From contig CBDDFS010000002.1 in the NCBI GenBank assembly GCA_965227255.1, forward strand, positions 744,001 to 808,000: a stretch of 64,000 nucleotides of DNA, given 5' to 3'. Numbering within the stretch: position 1 is the first letter of the stretch; each line of letters begins with the position of its first letter. Below the pieces are notes generated by a model. It ran no database searches, was not told the origin of the DNA, and worked only from the letters and a program-made list of their open reading frames with translations. This DNA comes from CBDDFS01 sp965227255 (GTDB taxonomy: Bacteria > Bacteroidota > Bacteroidia > Flavobacteriales_E > Vicingaceae). A program made the position numbers and the translations under genes. Shown one piece after another: positions 50,720-59,925 of the stretch.

Positions 50720-52492
50720 ATGTCAGGACATCATCACGAAGAAGAAGATTTCTTATTTAAATATATTTTCAGTCAGGATCATAAAATGATCGCCAAGCAG
50801 TTCCTGATCACAGGTGGGATCATGGGATTCATTGGTATCATCATGTCGGTTATTTTCCGATTGCAATTGGGATGGGATGGAGAACCATTTCCTTTCCTAG
50901 AGACATTTATGGGCGACTGGGCTCCAGACGGAGTATTGGATCCAGATAAATACCTTGCCCTTGTTACCATGCACGGTACCATTATGGTATTCTTCCTGCT
51001 CACAGCTGGATTGAGTGGAACCTTCAGTAACTTACTTATTCCATTGCAGATCGGTGCCAGAGATATGGCATCAGGTTTCCTGAATATGCTTTCATACTGG
51101 TTCTTCTTCATGTCAAGTGCTGTAATGGTAGCTTCGATATTTGTTGAAGGTGGTCCTGCATCGGCTGGTTGGACAATTTATCCTCCATTGAGTGCACTGC
51201 CTCAGGCCATTCCGGGTTCAGGATTGGGTATGACTTTATGGCTTACAAGTATGGCCCTCTTCATCGTTGGATCATTGCTTGGTAGCTTGAACTACATTGT
51301 AACGATTGTTAACCTAAGAACAAAAGGTATGTCGATGACTAGGATGCCACTTACTATATGGGCATTCCTGATCACTGCCATTCTTGGTGTACTTTCATTC
51401 CCTGTTTTATTTTCGGCGGCTCTTTTATTGATCTTCGATAGAAGCTTCGGAACATCATTCTTCCTTTCGGATATTTATATTGGTGGACAGGTATTGGAAT
51501 ATAGCGGTGGTAGTCCGATACTTTTCGAACACCTTTTCTGGTTCCTTGGTCACCCGGAAGTATATATTATTCTTCTGCCTGCCTTGGGTCTTTCGTCAGA
51601 GATTATTTCGACAAATGCCAGAAAGCCAATTTTTGGATACCGTGCCATGATCGGTTCGATGTTGGCCATTGCATTACTTTCATTCCTGGTATGGGGACAC
51701 CATATGTTCGTTACGGGTATGAATCCATTCCTCGGGGCTGTATTTACATTTACGACTCTTTTGGTGGCCATTCCATCTGCGGTTAAGGTATTTAACTACC
51801 TGACAACACTCTGGAAAGGTAACCTGGTATTTACACCGGCCATGTTGTTCGGAATCGGATTGGTATCTACCTTCATTACCGGTGGTCTAACAGGAATTAT
51901 TCTGGGAGACTCTGCCTTGGATATCAACGTTCATGATACTTACTTCGTTGTGGGTCATTTCCACATTGTAATGGGACTTTCCGCAGCCTTCGGTATGACG
52001 GCCGGAATTTATCACTGGTTCCCTCGAATGTTCGGCAAGATGATGAATAACAAACTGGGATATGCTCACTTCTGGACAACCATAATCTCGGCATACGGGG
52101 TATTCTTCCCTATGCACTTTATGGGGCTGGCGGGTGTGCCAAGAAGGTATTATTCGAATTCAGCCTTCCCTATGTTTGATGGATTTATCGATATGAATGA
52201 AATGATGAGTGTATTTGCCATCCTTGCCTTTGTATCTCAATTGATATTCTTTTACAATTTCTTCTACAGCATATTCAGAGGTCCAAAAGCACCTCAGAAT
52301 CCATGGAGATCGAATACGCTTGAATGGACTGCTCCGGTAGAGCACATTCACGGCAACTGGCCTGGTGAAATTCCTGAGGTTCACAGATGGCCTTACGATT
52401 ACAGTAAACCCGGAGCGGAAGAAGACTTTATACCTCAAACTGTTCCTCTCAAAGAAGGGGAAATGGACGAGGGTCATATTGAAGGACACTAA
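50720..52492 (+). CDS. coxA: Cytochrome c oxidase subunit I
   Basis: 590 residues, about 12 membrane helices plus an N-terminal extension. Haem-copper oxygen reductase with His in VTMHGTIMVFF (low-spin haem), the Glu and cross-linked Tyr motif FLGHPEVYIILLP, the CuB His pair WGHHMFVTG, and HDTYFVVGHFHIVM with both haem His ligands. These are A-type features. Subunit III is not fused and no coxC or coxD follows. A strong terminator closes the operon at 52501-52529. Confidence 0.97.
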   Translation: MSGHHHEEEDFLFKYIFSQDHKMIAKQFLITGGIMGFIGIIMSVIFRLQLGWDGEPFPFLETFMGDWAPDGVLDPDKYLALVTMHGTIMVFFLLTAGLSGTFSNLLIPLQIGARDMASGFLNMLSYWFFFMSSAVMVASIFVEGGPASAGWTIYPPLSALPQAIPGSGLGMTLWLTSMALFIVGSLLGSLNYIVTIVNLRTKGMSMTRMPLTIWAFLITAILGVLSFPVLFSAALLLIFDRSFGTSFFLSDIYIGGQVLEYSGGSPILFEHLFWFLGHPEVYIILLPALGLSSEIISTNARKPIFGYRAMIGSMLAIALLSFLVWGHHMFVTGMNPFLGAVFTFTTLLVAIPSAVKVFNYLTTLWKGNLVFTPAMLFGIGLVSTFITGGLTGIILGDSALDINVHDTYFVVGHFHIVMGLSAAFGMTAGIYHWFPRMFGKMMNNKLGYAHFWTTIISAYGVFFPMHFMGLAGVPRRYYSNSAFPMFDGFIDMNEMMSVFAILAFVSQLIFFYNFFYSIFRGPKAPQNPWRSNTLEWTAPVEHIHGNWPGEIPEVHRWPYDYSKPGAEEDFIPQTVPLKEGEMDEGHIEGH

Positions 52493-52500
52493 AGGGAGGA

Positions 52501-52529
52501 AGGGTTGATTTATCAACCCTTTTTCTTTT
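52501..52529 (+). terminator. Intrinsic terminator of the act-cox operon
   Basis: AGGGTTGA (52501-52508) pairs with TCAACCCT (52513-52520) around TTTA, followed by TTTTCTTTT. It sits 8 bp after the coxA stop codon, confirming that the operon ends without cox subunit III. Confidence 0.93.
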
Positions 52530-52545
52530 CACAATCCATATTCAT

Positions 52546-52553
52546 TACATTTG
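52546..52553 (+). promoter_or_regulatory. Bacteroidota -7 box (TACATTTG) of ruvB
   Basis: TACATTTG ends 18 bases before the ruvB ATG, directly after the coxA terminator. Confidence 0.6.
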
Positions 52554-52571
52554 TTTACCTGAGCATTCAGT

Positions 52572-53597
52572 ATGAACGAGAATCTCGATGCTTCATCCGA
52601 ACAGTTTTCTCCCGAGGAATTAGAAATTGAAAAGGTCTTAAGACCTCTCAGCTTTGATGATTTCGCCGGTCAGGACCGTGTGACCGATAACTTGAGAATA
52701 TTTGTCCAGGCCGCCAGAAAAAGAGGAGAAGCCCTCGATCATGTCTTGCTTCATGGACCTCCGGGTCTTGGAAAGACCACCTTGGCCAATATTCTTGCCA
52801 ATGAAATGAATGTGGGCATCAAGACTACATCTGGCCCTGTTTTGGAAAAGCCCGCCGACCTTGCCGGACTACTCACCAATCTGGAAGAGGGAGATGTTTT
52901 GTTTATAGATGAAATTCACAGACTGAGTCCTGTCATTGAGGAATATCTTTATTCGGCCATGGAGGATTTTCGTATTGATATTATGCTTGATACGGGACCT
53001 AATGCGAGGACTGTACAGATAGGTTTGAACCCTTTTACCCTGCTGGGTGCAACAACGCGCGCAGGACTGCTTACATCGCCTCTCAGGGCTCGATTTAGCA
53101 TAAATTCCAGGCTTGAATACTACGACTCAAACATCCTCTCAGGAATCGTAAAAAGATCAGCAGGAATACTGAACATTGATATTGAAGAATCTGCGGCCAA
53201 AGAAATAGCCAGAAGAAGTAGAGGAACACCCAGAATTTCCAATGCTTTGTTGAGGCGAGTACGAGATTTTGCCCAGGTAAAAGGAGACGGTACGATCAAG
53301 TTGGATATAACTCACACAGCTTTGGAGGCATTAAATGTCGACAAACATGGTTTGGATGAAATGGACAACAGAATTCTTATTACCATCATCGACAAATTCA
53401 AAGGTGGACCTGTTGGTTTGAATACCATTGCAACGGCAATTGGGGAACAGGCTGGTACCATTGAAGAAGTTTATGAACCATTTTTGGTCAAGGAAGGATT
53501 CATTCTTAGAACTCCACGCGGTCGCGAAGCAACAGATACGGCGTACAAGCACCTTGGAAGAATGCCCAATCCGGGTTCTGCATCACTATTCGATTAA
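52572..53597 (+). CDS. ruvB: Holliday junction branch migration helicase RuvB
   Basis: 341 residues, normal length. AAA+ motor that drives branch migration with RuvA. Walker A HGPPGLGKTTLAN, Walker B LFIDEIHRL, sensor 1 LLGATTRAG, the arginine finger region SPLRARFS and the C-terminal winged-helix domain (TIATAIGEQAGTIEEVYEPF) are all intact. queG begins 3 bp downstream, likely in the same transcript. ruvA and ruvC are not in the window. Confidence 0.98.
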   Translation: MNENLDASSEQFSPEELEIEKVLRPLSFDDFAGQDRVTDNLRIFVQAARKRGEALDHVLLHGPPGLGKTTLANILANEMNVGIKTTSGPVLEKPADLAGLLTNLEEGDVLFIDEIHRLSPVIEEYLYSAMEDFRIDIMLDTGPNARTVQIGLNPFTLLGATTRAGLLTSPLRARFSINSRLEYYDSNILSGIVKRSAGILNIDIEESAAKEIARRSRGTPRISNALLRRVRDFAQVKGDGTIKLDITHTALEALNVDKHGLDEMDNRILITIIDKFKGGPVGLNTIATAIGEQAGTIEEVYEPFLVKEGFILRTPRGREATDTAYKHLGRMPNPGSASLFD

Positions 53598-53600
53598 ATT

Positions 53601-54539
53601 TTGGAGAAGTCGGTTCACGAAGTTTCGACTTTAATTAGGCAAAAAGCCCTTGATCTGGGTTTTACTGCCGCTGGTTTTTCAAGAGCAGGAAAACTAAATG
53701 CCGAAGAAGAAAGACTCAAACGCTGGTTAAATAAAAACTATCAGGGAAGAATGTCTTACCTCGAAAATCATTTTGATAAAAGACTTGATACCACACTGCT
53801 TATGCCGGGAACCAAAAGTGTAATCTCTCTTTTATATAATCACTTTCCACAAACTCAGCAGGATCAGAGCACTTATAAGATTGCCAAATATGCATATGGC
53901 AAGGACTATCACAAAGTCATAAAGAAAAGACTGAAACCTCTAACAGACCTGATCACTGCTTTAAACAATAAAGCGTCTTTCAGAGTCTTTGTTGACTCGG
54001 CGCCCATCATGGAAAGGCAATGGGCTCAGAAAAGTGGTTTGGGATGGATAGGAAAGAACACCTTACTCATCAACAAGCAGAAGGGATCCTATTTTTTTCT
54101 GGCCGAAATACTGGTTGACTTTGAATTGGAATATGACTCGGCTATTGCTGACCATTGCGGAACTTGCACACGATGCTTAGAAGCCTGTCCAACAGATGCT
54201 TTTCCTGAACCCTATATGCTAGATGCATCAAAGTGCATTTCATATGCTACCATTGAATTGAAAGACGAGATTCCATCATTGTTCGAGGGAAAGATGGAAG
54301 ACTGGATATTCGGTTGTGATATTTGCCAGGATGTTTGTCCTTGGAATCGATTTTCAGATCCACATTCTGAAGAAGCATTCGAAGCAAAAGTCGAGACACT
54401 ACATTTTAAAAAGAAGGATTGGCAAGACCTTGATGAAGAAAAATTTGATGAAATATTCTCTGGGAGCGCGGTGAAGCGCACAAAGTTTGAAGGTCTAAAG
54501 AGAAATATAGACTTCGTTCGTAATTCTAAACCGTCTTAA
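53601..54539 (+). CDS. queG: Epoxyqueuosine reductase QueG
   Basis: 312 residues from the TTG at 53601; no ATG lies in frame upstream and the N-terminus VSTLIRQKALDLGFTAAGF matches the family. It catalyses the last step of queuosine tRNA modification, reducing epoxyqueuosine with cobalamin and Fe-S clusters. Two 4Fe-4S motifs are visible: CGTCTRCLEACPTDAF and CDICQDVCPWN, with the preceding GLGWIGKNTLLI. It lacks the C-terminal HEAT-like extension of some homologues. Its end overlaps the convergent small gene by 14 bp. Confidence 0.95.
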   Translation: MEKSVHEVSTLIRQKALDLGFTAAGFSRAGKLNAEEERLKRWLNKNYQGRMSYLENHFDKRLDTTLLMPGTKSVISLLYNHFPQTQQDQSTYKIAKYAYGKDYHKVIKKRLKPLTDLITALNNKASFRVFVDSAPIMERQWAQKSGLGWIGKNTLLINKQKGSYFFLAEILVDFELEYDSAIADHCGTCTRCLEACPTDAFPEPYMLDASKCISYATIELKDEIPSLFEGKMEDWIFGCDICQDVCPWNRFSDPHSEEAFEAKVETLHFKKKDWQDLDEEKFDEIFSGSAVKRTKFEGLKRNIDFVRNSKPS

Positions 54540-54708
54540 ATACTTCCGCTATCAAATCCTGATGCTGGATGAAAGTAACCATGCACCATGCTTTTAATAA
54601 CATGATCTCATCTCTTTTGAGATAACCGATCATTTTTATTAATTCTTTTTTGAATAACTGACGGTCAAAACTGACCTTCAATAAAATCTGCTGACAGAAC
54701 TCGAACAT
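54526..54708 (-). CDS. Small conserved-type hypothetical protein
   Basis: 60 residues, MFEFCQQILLKVSFDRQLF onwards, helical and amphipathic, with LIKMIGYLKRDEIMLLKAWC. It looks like a genuine short cytoplasmic protein of a type common in Cytophagales rather than a chance frame. It lies 61 bp before lolD reads out in the same direction and overlaps the queG 3' end by 14 bp. Function unknown. Confidence 0.65.
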   Translation of the reverse strand: MFEFCQQILLKVSFDRQLFKKELIKMIGYLKRDEIMLLKAWCMVTFIQHQDLIAEVFKTV

Positions 54709-54769
54709 AATCTGGATTGATGTCTCAAATTACGAATTTCTGATCGAATTATTGCTTTTTTAACACTCT

Positions 54770-55423
54770 TTAAGAATCGATTTTTCCATCGACGATTGTT
54801 AATTTCCGGTCGGCAATATTGGCCAATTCCTCATTGTGCGTGACGATCACGAAGGCCTGCCCAAATTCATCCCTTAGTCGAAGAAAAAGATCCTGTAATT
54901 CCCTGGCAGATTTTGAGTCGAGATTACCCGATGGTTCATCAGCGAGTACGATCTGAGGTTTGTTGATCAATGCTCTTGCAACAGCCACACGCTGATTCTC
55001 TCCACCTGACATGGTATCTGGTTTCTTATCGGCCTTATCCGCAATATTCAGAAAGCCAAGTAACTCCATGGCTCTGCTATAGGCATCACTCTTAGATTTT
55101 CCGTTTATGAGTGCCGGCAGCATAACATTTTCGATGGCCGTGAATTCAGGAAGCAACTGATGAAATTGGAATACAAAACCGATGTTCGTATTTCTGAAAT
55201 CTGCCAGCTTTTTATCAGAAAGCTTAAACAGGTCGGTTTCTTTATTGAATATGCTTCCCTCGCTTGGTTTTTCAATCGTACCCAGAATTTGCAGCAAGGT
55301 AGTTTTACCTGCCCCGGAAGCACCTACCACTGAAATGATTTCGCTTTTACCAATTTCAAGGTCAATTCCTTTGAGAACCTCAAGAGTTCCGTATTTCTTA
55401 TGAATGTTCCTGGCCTTAATCAA
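54770..55423 (-). CDS. lolD: LolD-like ABC transporter ATP-binding protein
   Basis: 217 residues. ATPase of the LolCDE/MacB-type family that extracts lipoproteins from the inner membrane. Walker A GASGAGKTTLL, Q-loop FVFQFHQLLPEFTAIENV, signature MSGGENQRVAVARAL, Walker B IVLADEPSGNLD and the H-loop in VIVTHNEEL are complete. FQFHQLLPEFTA-x-ENVMLP is characteristic of LolD. The partner permease is not adjacent. Divergent from sucC. Confidence 0.92.
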   Translation of the reverse strand: MIKARNIHKKYGTLEVLKGIDLEIGKSEIISVVGASGAGKTTLLQILGTIEKPSEGSIFNKETDLFKLSDKKLADFRNTNIGFVFQFHQLLPEFTAIENVMLPALINGKSKSDAYSRAMELLGFLNIADKADKKPDTMSGGENQRVAVARALINKPQIVLADEPSGNLDSKSARELQDLFLRLRDEFGQAFVIVTHNEELANIADRKLTIVDGKIDS

Positions 55424-55469
55424 GATCGTTCTTTGTGACGAAAATAGTCAATTAATCCTGCTAATTCCA

Positions 55470-55500
55470 TTGAAACTGAACATTAAATCGCTTACATTTG
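55470..55500 (+). promoter_or_regulatory. Promoter of sucC (TTG, 20 bp, TACATTTG)
   Basis: TTG at 55470-55472 and TACATTTG at 55493-55500, 20 bp apart, the same layout as at nusA. The start codon follows after 27 bases. Confidence 0.7.
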
Positions 55501-55527
55501 GGACCGTCAAAATATCCATAGAATCTC

Positions 55528-56718
55528 ATGAATATACACGAATATCAAGCAAAAGAAACACTGAAATCATTTGGTGTTGATATCCAAAGAGGTATTGTAG
55601 CCAGCACTCCCGAGGAGGCAGTGAAAGCCGCTGAAGAACTCAACAAAACTACTGGAACAGAATGGTGGGTCATCAAAGCTCAGATTCACGCCGGTGGACG
55701 TGGTAAAGGTGGCGGTGTTAAACTAGCTAAGTCGCTTGATGAAGTAAAGGAAATCTCATCTCAAATTCTGGGTATGCAACTTGTTACTCCTCAGACAGGT
55801 CCCGAAGGAAAATTGGTTAGAAAAGTATTGATTGCCGAGGATGTCTATTATCCTGGTGAAAGTGAGCCAAGTGAGTTTTACATGAGTGTCCTTATGAACA
55901 GATCCGAAGGGAGAAACATGATCATGTACAGCACCGAGGGTGGAATGGATATTGAAAAGGTTGCTGAAGAAACTCCTCACCTGATCTTTACTGAAGAGAT
56001 AGATCCAAGGTTTGGTCTTCTTCCTTTCCAGGCACGAAGGGTGGCCTATAACCTGGGTTTAAGCGGGACGGCTTTTAAGAACATGGTTCGTTTCGTTTCA
56101 GCTTTGGCCACAGCCTATGAGAAAACGGATTCATCACTATTTGAAATCAATCCTGTCCTTAAAACTTCTGACGACCGCATTATCGCAGTGGATGCAAAAG
56201 TGAATCTTGATGATTCTGCTCTTTACAGACAAAAAGATCTGGCAGCGATGAGGGATATTCAAGAAGAAGATCCAATTGAGGTGGAAGCAGCTGAATATGA
56301 CCTCAATTATATCAATCTGGACGGAAATGTAGGTTGCATGGTAAATGGTGCCGGTCTTGCTATGGCCACCATGGACATCATCAAATTATCGGGTGGGGAA
56401 CCGGCCAACTTCCTTGATGTAGGAGGTACGGCAGATGCTGCCAGAGTTGAAAAGGCATTCAGGATGATTTTAAAAGATCCAAATGTTGAAGCCATTCTTG
56501 TGAACATATTTGGAGGTATTGTAAGGTGCGACAGAGTAGCACAAGGTGTGGTAGATGCCTACAAGAATATTGGTGAGATCTCTGTTCCGATCATCGTTCG
56601 ACTTCAGGGTACAAATGCCGAAGAGGCTAAAGTGATTCTTGAGGAATCAGGACTTAAGGTACATTCAGCCATCTTGCTTCAGGAAGCGGCCGACAAAGTT
56701 GCCGAAGTCCTGAGCTGA
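55528..56718 (+). CDS. sucC: Succinyl-CoA synthetase (ADP-forming) beta subunit
   Basis: 396 residues, normal length. TCA-cycle enzyme forming succinate and ATP from succinyl-CoA, with SucD. ATP-grasp domain from MNIHEYQAKETLKSFGV through QIHAGGRGKGGGVKLAKS and FEINPVL; CoA-ligase domain with VNGAGLAMATMDIIKLSGG, DVGGTA and NIFGGIVRCD. sucD is not adjacent. The gene stands alone behind its own promoter; a heptad array and convergent galE follow. Confidence 0.97.
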   Translation: MNIHEYQAKETLKSFGVDIQRGIVASTPEEAVKAAEELNKTTGTEWWVIKAQIHAGGRGKGGGVKLAKSLDEVKEISSQILGMQLVTPQTGPEGKLVRKVLIAEDVYYPGESEPSEFYMSVLMNRSEGRNMIMYSTEGGMDIEKVAEETPHLIFTEEIDPRFGLLPFQARRVAYNLGLSGTAFKNMVRFVSALATAYEKTDSSLFEINPVLKTSDDRIIAVDAKVNLDDSALYRQKDLAAMRDIQEEDPIEVEAAEYDLNYINLDGNVGCMVNGAGLAMATMDIIKLSGGEPANFLDVGGTADAARVEKAFRMILKDPNVEAILVNIFGGIVRCDRVAQGVVDAYKNIGEISVPIIVRLQGTNAEEAKVILEESGLKVHSAILLQEAADKVAEVLS

Positions 56719-56740
56719 TAATATCCTAAACAGTAAATTC

Positions 56741-56775
56741 TGGAATCTGGAATCTGGAATCTGGAATCAGGAATC
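56741..56775. repeat. 7-bp-period tandem array (TGGAATC type) at the end of galE
   Basis: Five heptads: TGGAATC four times and AGGAATC once. The galE stop codon (56767-56769, minus strand) and the codons for its last two residues lie inside the array. It starts 22 bp after the sucC stop codon, so it fills the gap between the two convergent genes. Four perfect copies make it the most regular array in the window. Confidence 0.9.
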
Positions 56776-57786
56776 CAGCTTCTTCTGCCAGTTCCATGCG
56801 TGCTCGAGCATTTCTTCGAGACCGTACTCACATTTCCAGTTGAGAATTTTCTCAGCCTTGGCAGAGCTACTGAATATTTTAGCGACATCACCCTTTCGCC
56901 TTTCGCCTAATTTATAATTCAGTTTCAGTCCACTTACTTTTTCAAAAGCAATAATAAGTTCCAGAACACTGAAGCCCTTACCATAACCCAGGTTCAGTGT
57001 TTCATTGTTCTGCTCATCAGAAAAAGTCTCTATCAGGGAAAGGGATTTCACATGAGCTTTGGCCAGATCCACTACATGAATATAATCTCTTACACATGTA
57101 CCGTCAATCGTGTCATAGTCGCTGCCAAAAACTGTAAGATCCTCCCGATGACCCGCAGCCGTTTGAGTAATATAGGGAACAAGATTTTCTGGTTTGCCAA
57201 TGGGAAGTTCACCGATCATATTTGATGGATGCGCACCTATTGGATTAAAGTAACGAAGAACAACCGATTGAATCCAGGGATAAAGTTTCTGGTATTCTCT
57301 GATCATTTCTTCGTTCATCTGTTTGGTATGTCCATATGGAGATGCTGCTTCTGCAATGGGACTTTCTTCTGATACAGGCAACTCTTCCGGTTGTCCGTAA
57401 ACTGTACATGATGAAGAGAATACGAGGTTCTTAATCTCAAATTCTCTCATGACTTCGAGCACATTTATCGTGCTGTTCAAATTGTTTTGATAGTATTTGA
57501 AAGGATTCCTGTACGATTCTCCAACGGCTTTAAAGGCAGCAAAATGTATAATGCCGTAGATGTCCCCTTCCTCTGTGATCATTGACTTCAATGAATCGTA
57601 ATCAGAGCAATCGTAATCATATACATTCACATCTCTTCCAAGTAACTGGTATAAAGAAGGAATTACACTTCGGTCGCTATTCGAAAAGTTGTCGATAATA
57701 ACAGGTTCATATCCTGCATCAACCAATTCAACGCAGGTATGAGATCCAATATAACCTGCTCCACCCGTAACCAGAATTTTCTTCAT
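56767..57786 (-). CDS. galE: UDP-glucose 4-epimerase
   Basis: 339 residues. NAD-dependent SDR epimerase interconverting UDP-Glc and UDP-Gal for glycan synthesis. GGAGYIGSHTCVEL is the NAD-binding loop, SSSCTVYG carries the catalytic Ser, and SPYGHTKQMNEEM has the Tyr-x-x-x-Lys. RYFNPIGAHPS and DGTCVRDYIHVVDLA are family signatures. The last residues overlap a heptad array. Its 5' end is divergent from ligA. Confidence 0.95.
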   Translation of the reverse strand: MKKILVTGGAGYIGSHTCVELVDAGYEPVIIDNFSNSDRSVIPSLYQLLGRDVNVYDYDCSDYDSLKSMITEEGDIYGIIHFAAFKAVGESYRNPFKYYQNNLNSTINVLEVMREFEIKNLVFSSSCTVYGQPEELPVSEESPIAEAASPYGHTKQMNEEMIREYQKLYPWIQSVVLRYFNPIGAHPSNMIGELPIGKPENLVPYITQTAAGHREDLTVFGSDYDTIDGTCVRDYIHVVDLAKAHVKSLSLIETFSDEQNNETLNLGYGKGFSVLELIIAFEKVSGLKLNYKLGERRKGDVAKIFSSSAKAEKILNWKCEYGLEEMLEHAWNWQKKLDS

Positions 57787-57852
57787 AGTAAAGGCAAAAA
57801 TAGAGCTTCAAATGAAGAAAGAAGGCCTGCAAGCATTATTTTTAAAGTCCCT

Positions 57853-59871
57853 ATGAAAAAAGAAGATGCCGAAGACAGGATCGCAGAGCTGAGCGACAAG
57901 ATCAATTACCACAATCACAGGTATTATATTCTATCAGATCCTGAGATCTCAGATTACGACTTCGACATGTTGCTTGAAGAACTCATTAAACTTGAAGATG
58001 AATTTCCTGAACTGGCTGACGCAAATTCTCCCAGCAAAAGAGTAGGAGGAGGAATTACGAAGGAATTTCCGACTGTGGTTCACAGGTATCCAATGCTCTC
58101 TCTCAGCAACAGCTACAATGAGGAGGAGCTCAGGGATTTTGATGAAAGAGTTCAAAAAGGTCTGGGTAGAAGCGCAAAATATGTCTGTGAATTGAAATAC
58201 GATGGTGTAGCCATTGGGATAAATTATAAGAATGGTGTCTTTCATCAGGCCGTAACCCGTGGTGATGGTGAAAAAGGCGATGACATCTCAGATAATGTCC
58301 GAACAATACGCTCCATTCCTTTAAAGCTGCATGGTAATGATTATCCGGATGACCTGGAAATCCGAGGGGAGATATTCTGGCCTTTGGAAGATTTTAATCG
58401 GGTAAATCGGGAAAGAGAAGATATTGGAGAGGCAAAGCTAGCGAATCCAAGAAATGCGGCTTCGGGTACTCTGAAAATGCAAGATAGCAAAGTTGTTGCG
58501 GGAAGAAAATTAGATTGCTTTCTATACTTTTTATTGAGTGAGCAATTACCAAGTCGGTCTCATTATACCAACGTACTGAAAAGTGCTGAATGGGGATTAA
58601 AGGTGCCTTATTCGGACAGAAACTTTATTAGAAAATGTAATGGATTGGATGAGGTCTTTGACTTTATCGCCTATTGGGATAAAGAGCGAAAGGATTTGGA
58701 TTTCGAGATCGATGGTGTTGTGATCAAGGTTGATGATCTGGATGATCAGGAAGAACTGGGATTTACGGCAAAATCACCCAGATGGGCCATTGCATATAAA
58801 TTCAAAGCTGAAAGAGCCATTACGAAATTGAATTCTGTCAGTTTTCAAGTTGGGCGCACGGGTGCCGTGACACCGGTTGCAAATTTGGAGCCAGTCTTGC
58901 TTGCGGGCACTACGGTAAAACGAGCTTCTTTGCATAATGCAGATCAGATTGACAAACTTGACTTGCATTACAACGATACAGTTTATGTCGAAAAAGGAGG
59001 AGAGATCATTCCCAAGATTGTAGGAGTGGAAAAATCTAAAAGAGGTGCTGAATCAGGTCCGGTTGAATTCATTGAAAATTGTCCGGAGTGTGGAACGGAA
59101 TTGCAACGGCTTGAAGGAGAAGCACAACATTTTTGTCCGAACGACCAAACCTGCCCTCCTCAGATCAAAGGAAAGATGGTGCATTTCATTGCAAGAAAGG
59201 CCATGGACATTGATGGAATGGGTGAGGAGACCATTGAACAATTGTTCGAAGCTGGTTTACTGCAGAATATTGCTGATATATATGATCTCAGGAAGGAAGA
59301 TCTGATTCCTCTTGAGCGTATGGCTGAAAAATCGGTTGACAATCTTCTTAAAGGAATAGATAATTCGAAATCAATTCCATTTGAAAGGGTCTTGTTTGCA
59401 TTAGGAATAAGATTTGTTGGAGAGACCGTGGCCAAGAAATTAGCTCGGCATTTTAAAGATATTGATCATTTAATGCAGGCGGCTTTCGAAGAGCTAATAT
59501 CTGTTGATGAAATCGGAGAACGAATCGCAAGAAGCATCATTGAATTCTTTGAAGTAGAAGAAAACGGATTATTGATATCCAGGTTAAAAGAAGCTGGACT
59601 TCAATTCAAAATGGATGAAAGCGAAATAGCTGATTTTTCTGAGAAATTGAGTGGTCAGACTTTCGTTGTATCCGGAGTCTTCCAAAAGTTCAGCAGGGAT
59701 GAAATAAAGGCCTTGATAGAGAAAAATGGAGGCAAGAATTCGTCGTCAATTTCTTCTAAGACTTCCTTCATTGTGGCCGGAGATAATATGGGGCCAGCCA
59801 AACTCGAAAAAGCCAAAAAATTGGAGATCCCGATAATCGGGGAAGATGATCTTATTTCCATGGTGCATTAA
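57853..59871 (+). CDS. ligA: NAD-dependent DNA ligase
   Basis: 672 residues from the ATG at 57853, the normal LigA length; an in-frame ATG at 57739 overlaps the galE start and adds a non-family N-terminus. Adenylation domain with the nucleotidyl Lys in CELKYDGVAI; OB domain; Cys4 zinc finger (CPECG...HFCPNDQTC); helix-hairpin-helix repeats; and a C-terminal BRCT domain (LSGQTFVVSGVFQKFSRDE, then GGKNSSSISSKTSFIVAGD). Seals nicks in replication and repair. A bidirectional terminator follows. Confidence 0.97.
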   Translation: MKKEDAEDRIAELSDKINYHNHRYYILSDPEISDYDFDMLLEELIKLEDEFPELADANSPSKRVGGGITKEFPTVVHRYPMLSLSNSYNEEELRDFDERVQKGLGRSAKYVCELKYDGVAIGINYKNGVFHQAVTRGDGEKGDDISDNVRTIRSIPLKLHGNDYPDDLEIRGEIFWPLEDFNRVNREREDIGEAKLANPRNAASGTLKMQDSKVVAGRKLDCFLYFLLSEQLPSRSHYTNVLKSAEWGLKVPYSDRNFIRKCNGLDEVFDFIAYWDKERKDLDFEIDGVVIKVDDLDDQEELGFTAKSPRWAIAYKFKAERAITKLNSVSFQVGRTGAVTPVANLEPVLLAGTTVKRASLHNADQIDKLDLHYNDTVYVEKGGEIIPKIVGVEKSKRGAESGPVEFIENCPECGTELQRLEGEAQHFCPNDQTCPPQIKGKMVHFIARKAMDIDGMGEETIEQLFEAGLLQNIADIYDLRKEDLIPLERMAEKSVDNLLKGIDNSKSIPFERVLFALGIRFVGETVAKKLARHFKDIDHLMQAAFEELISVDEIGERIARSIIEFFEVEENGLLISRLKEAGLQFKMDESEIADFSEKLSGQTFVVSGVFQKFSRDEIKALIEKNGGKNSSSISSKTSFIVAGDNMGPAKLEKAKKLEIPIIGEDDLISMVH

Positions 59872-59884
59872 GGCAAAAAAAAAA

Positions 59885-59908
59885 CCGCGGACTAGCCGCG
59901 GCTTTTTT
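59885..59908. terminator. Bidirectional intrinsic terminator between ligA and the porin-like gene
   Basis: CCGCGG (59885-59890) and CCGCGG (59896-59901) form a stem around ACTAG, with a run of ten A before and six T after. It can serve the convergent ligA and the minus-strand porin-like gene. Confidence 0.85.
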
Positions 59909-59925
59909 ATATCTAAGATCTGGCG

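Noticed and set aside
57739..57852. Upstream start for ligA adding 38 residues
   Set aside because: It overlaps the galE start in antisense; the extra residues do not match LigA, whereas the ATG at 57853 gives the standard length.
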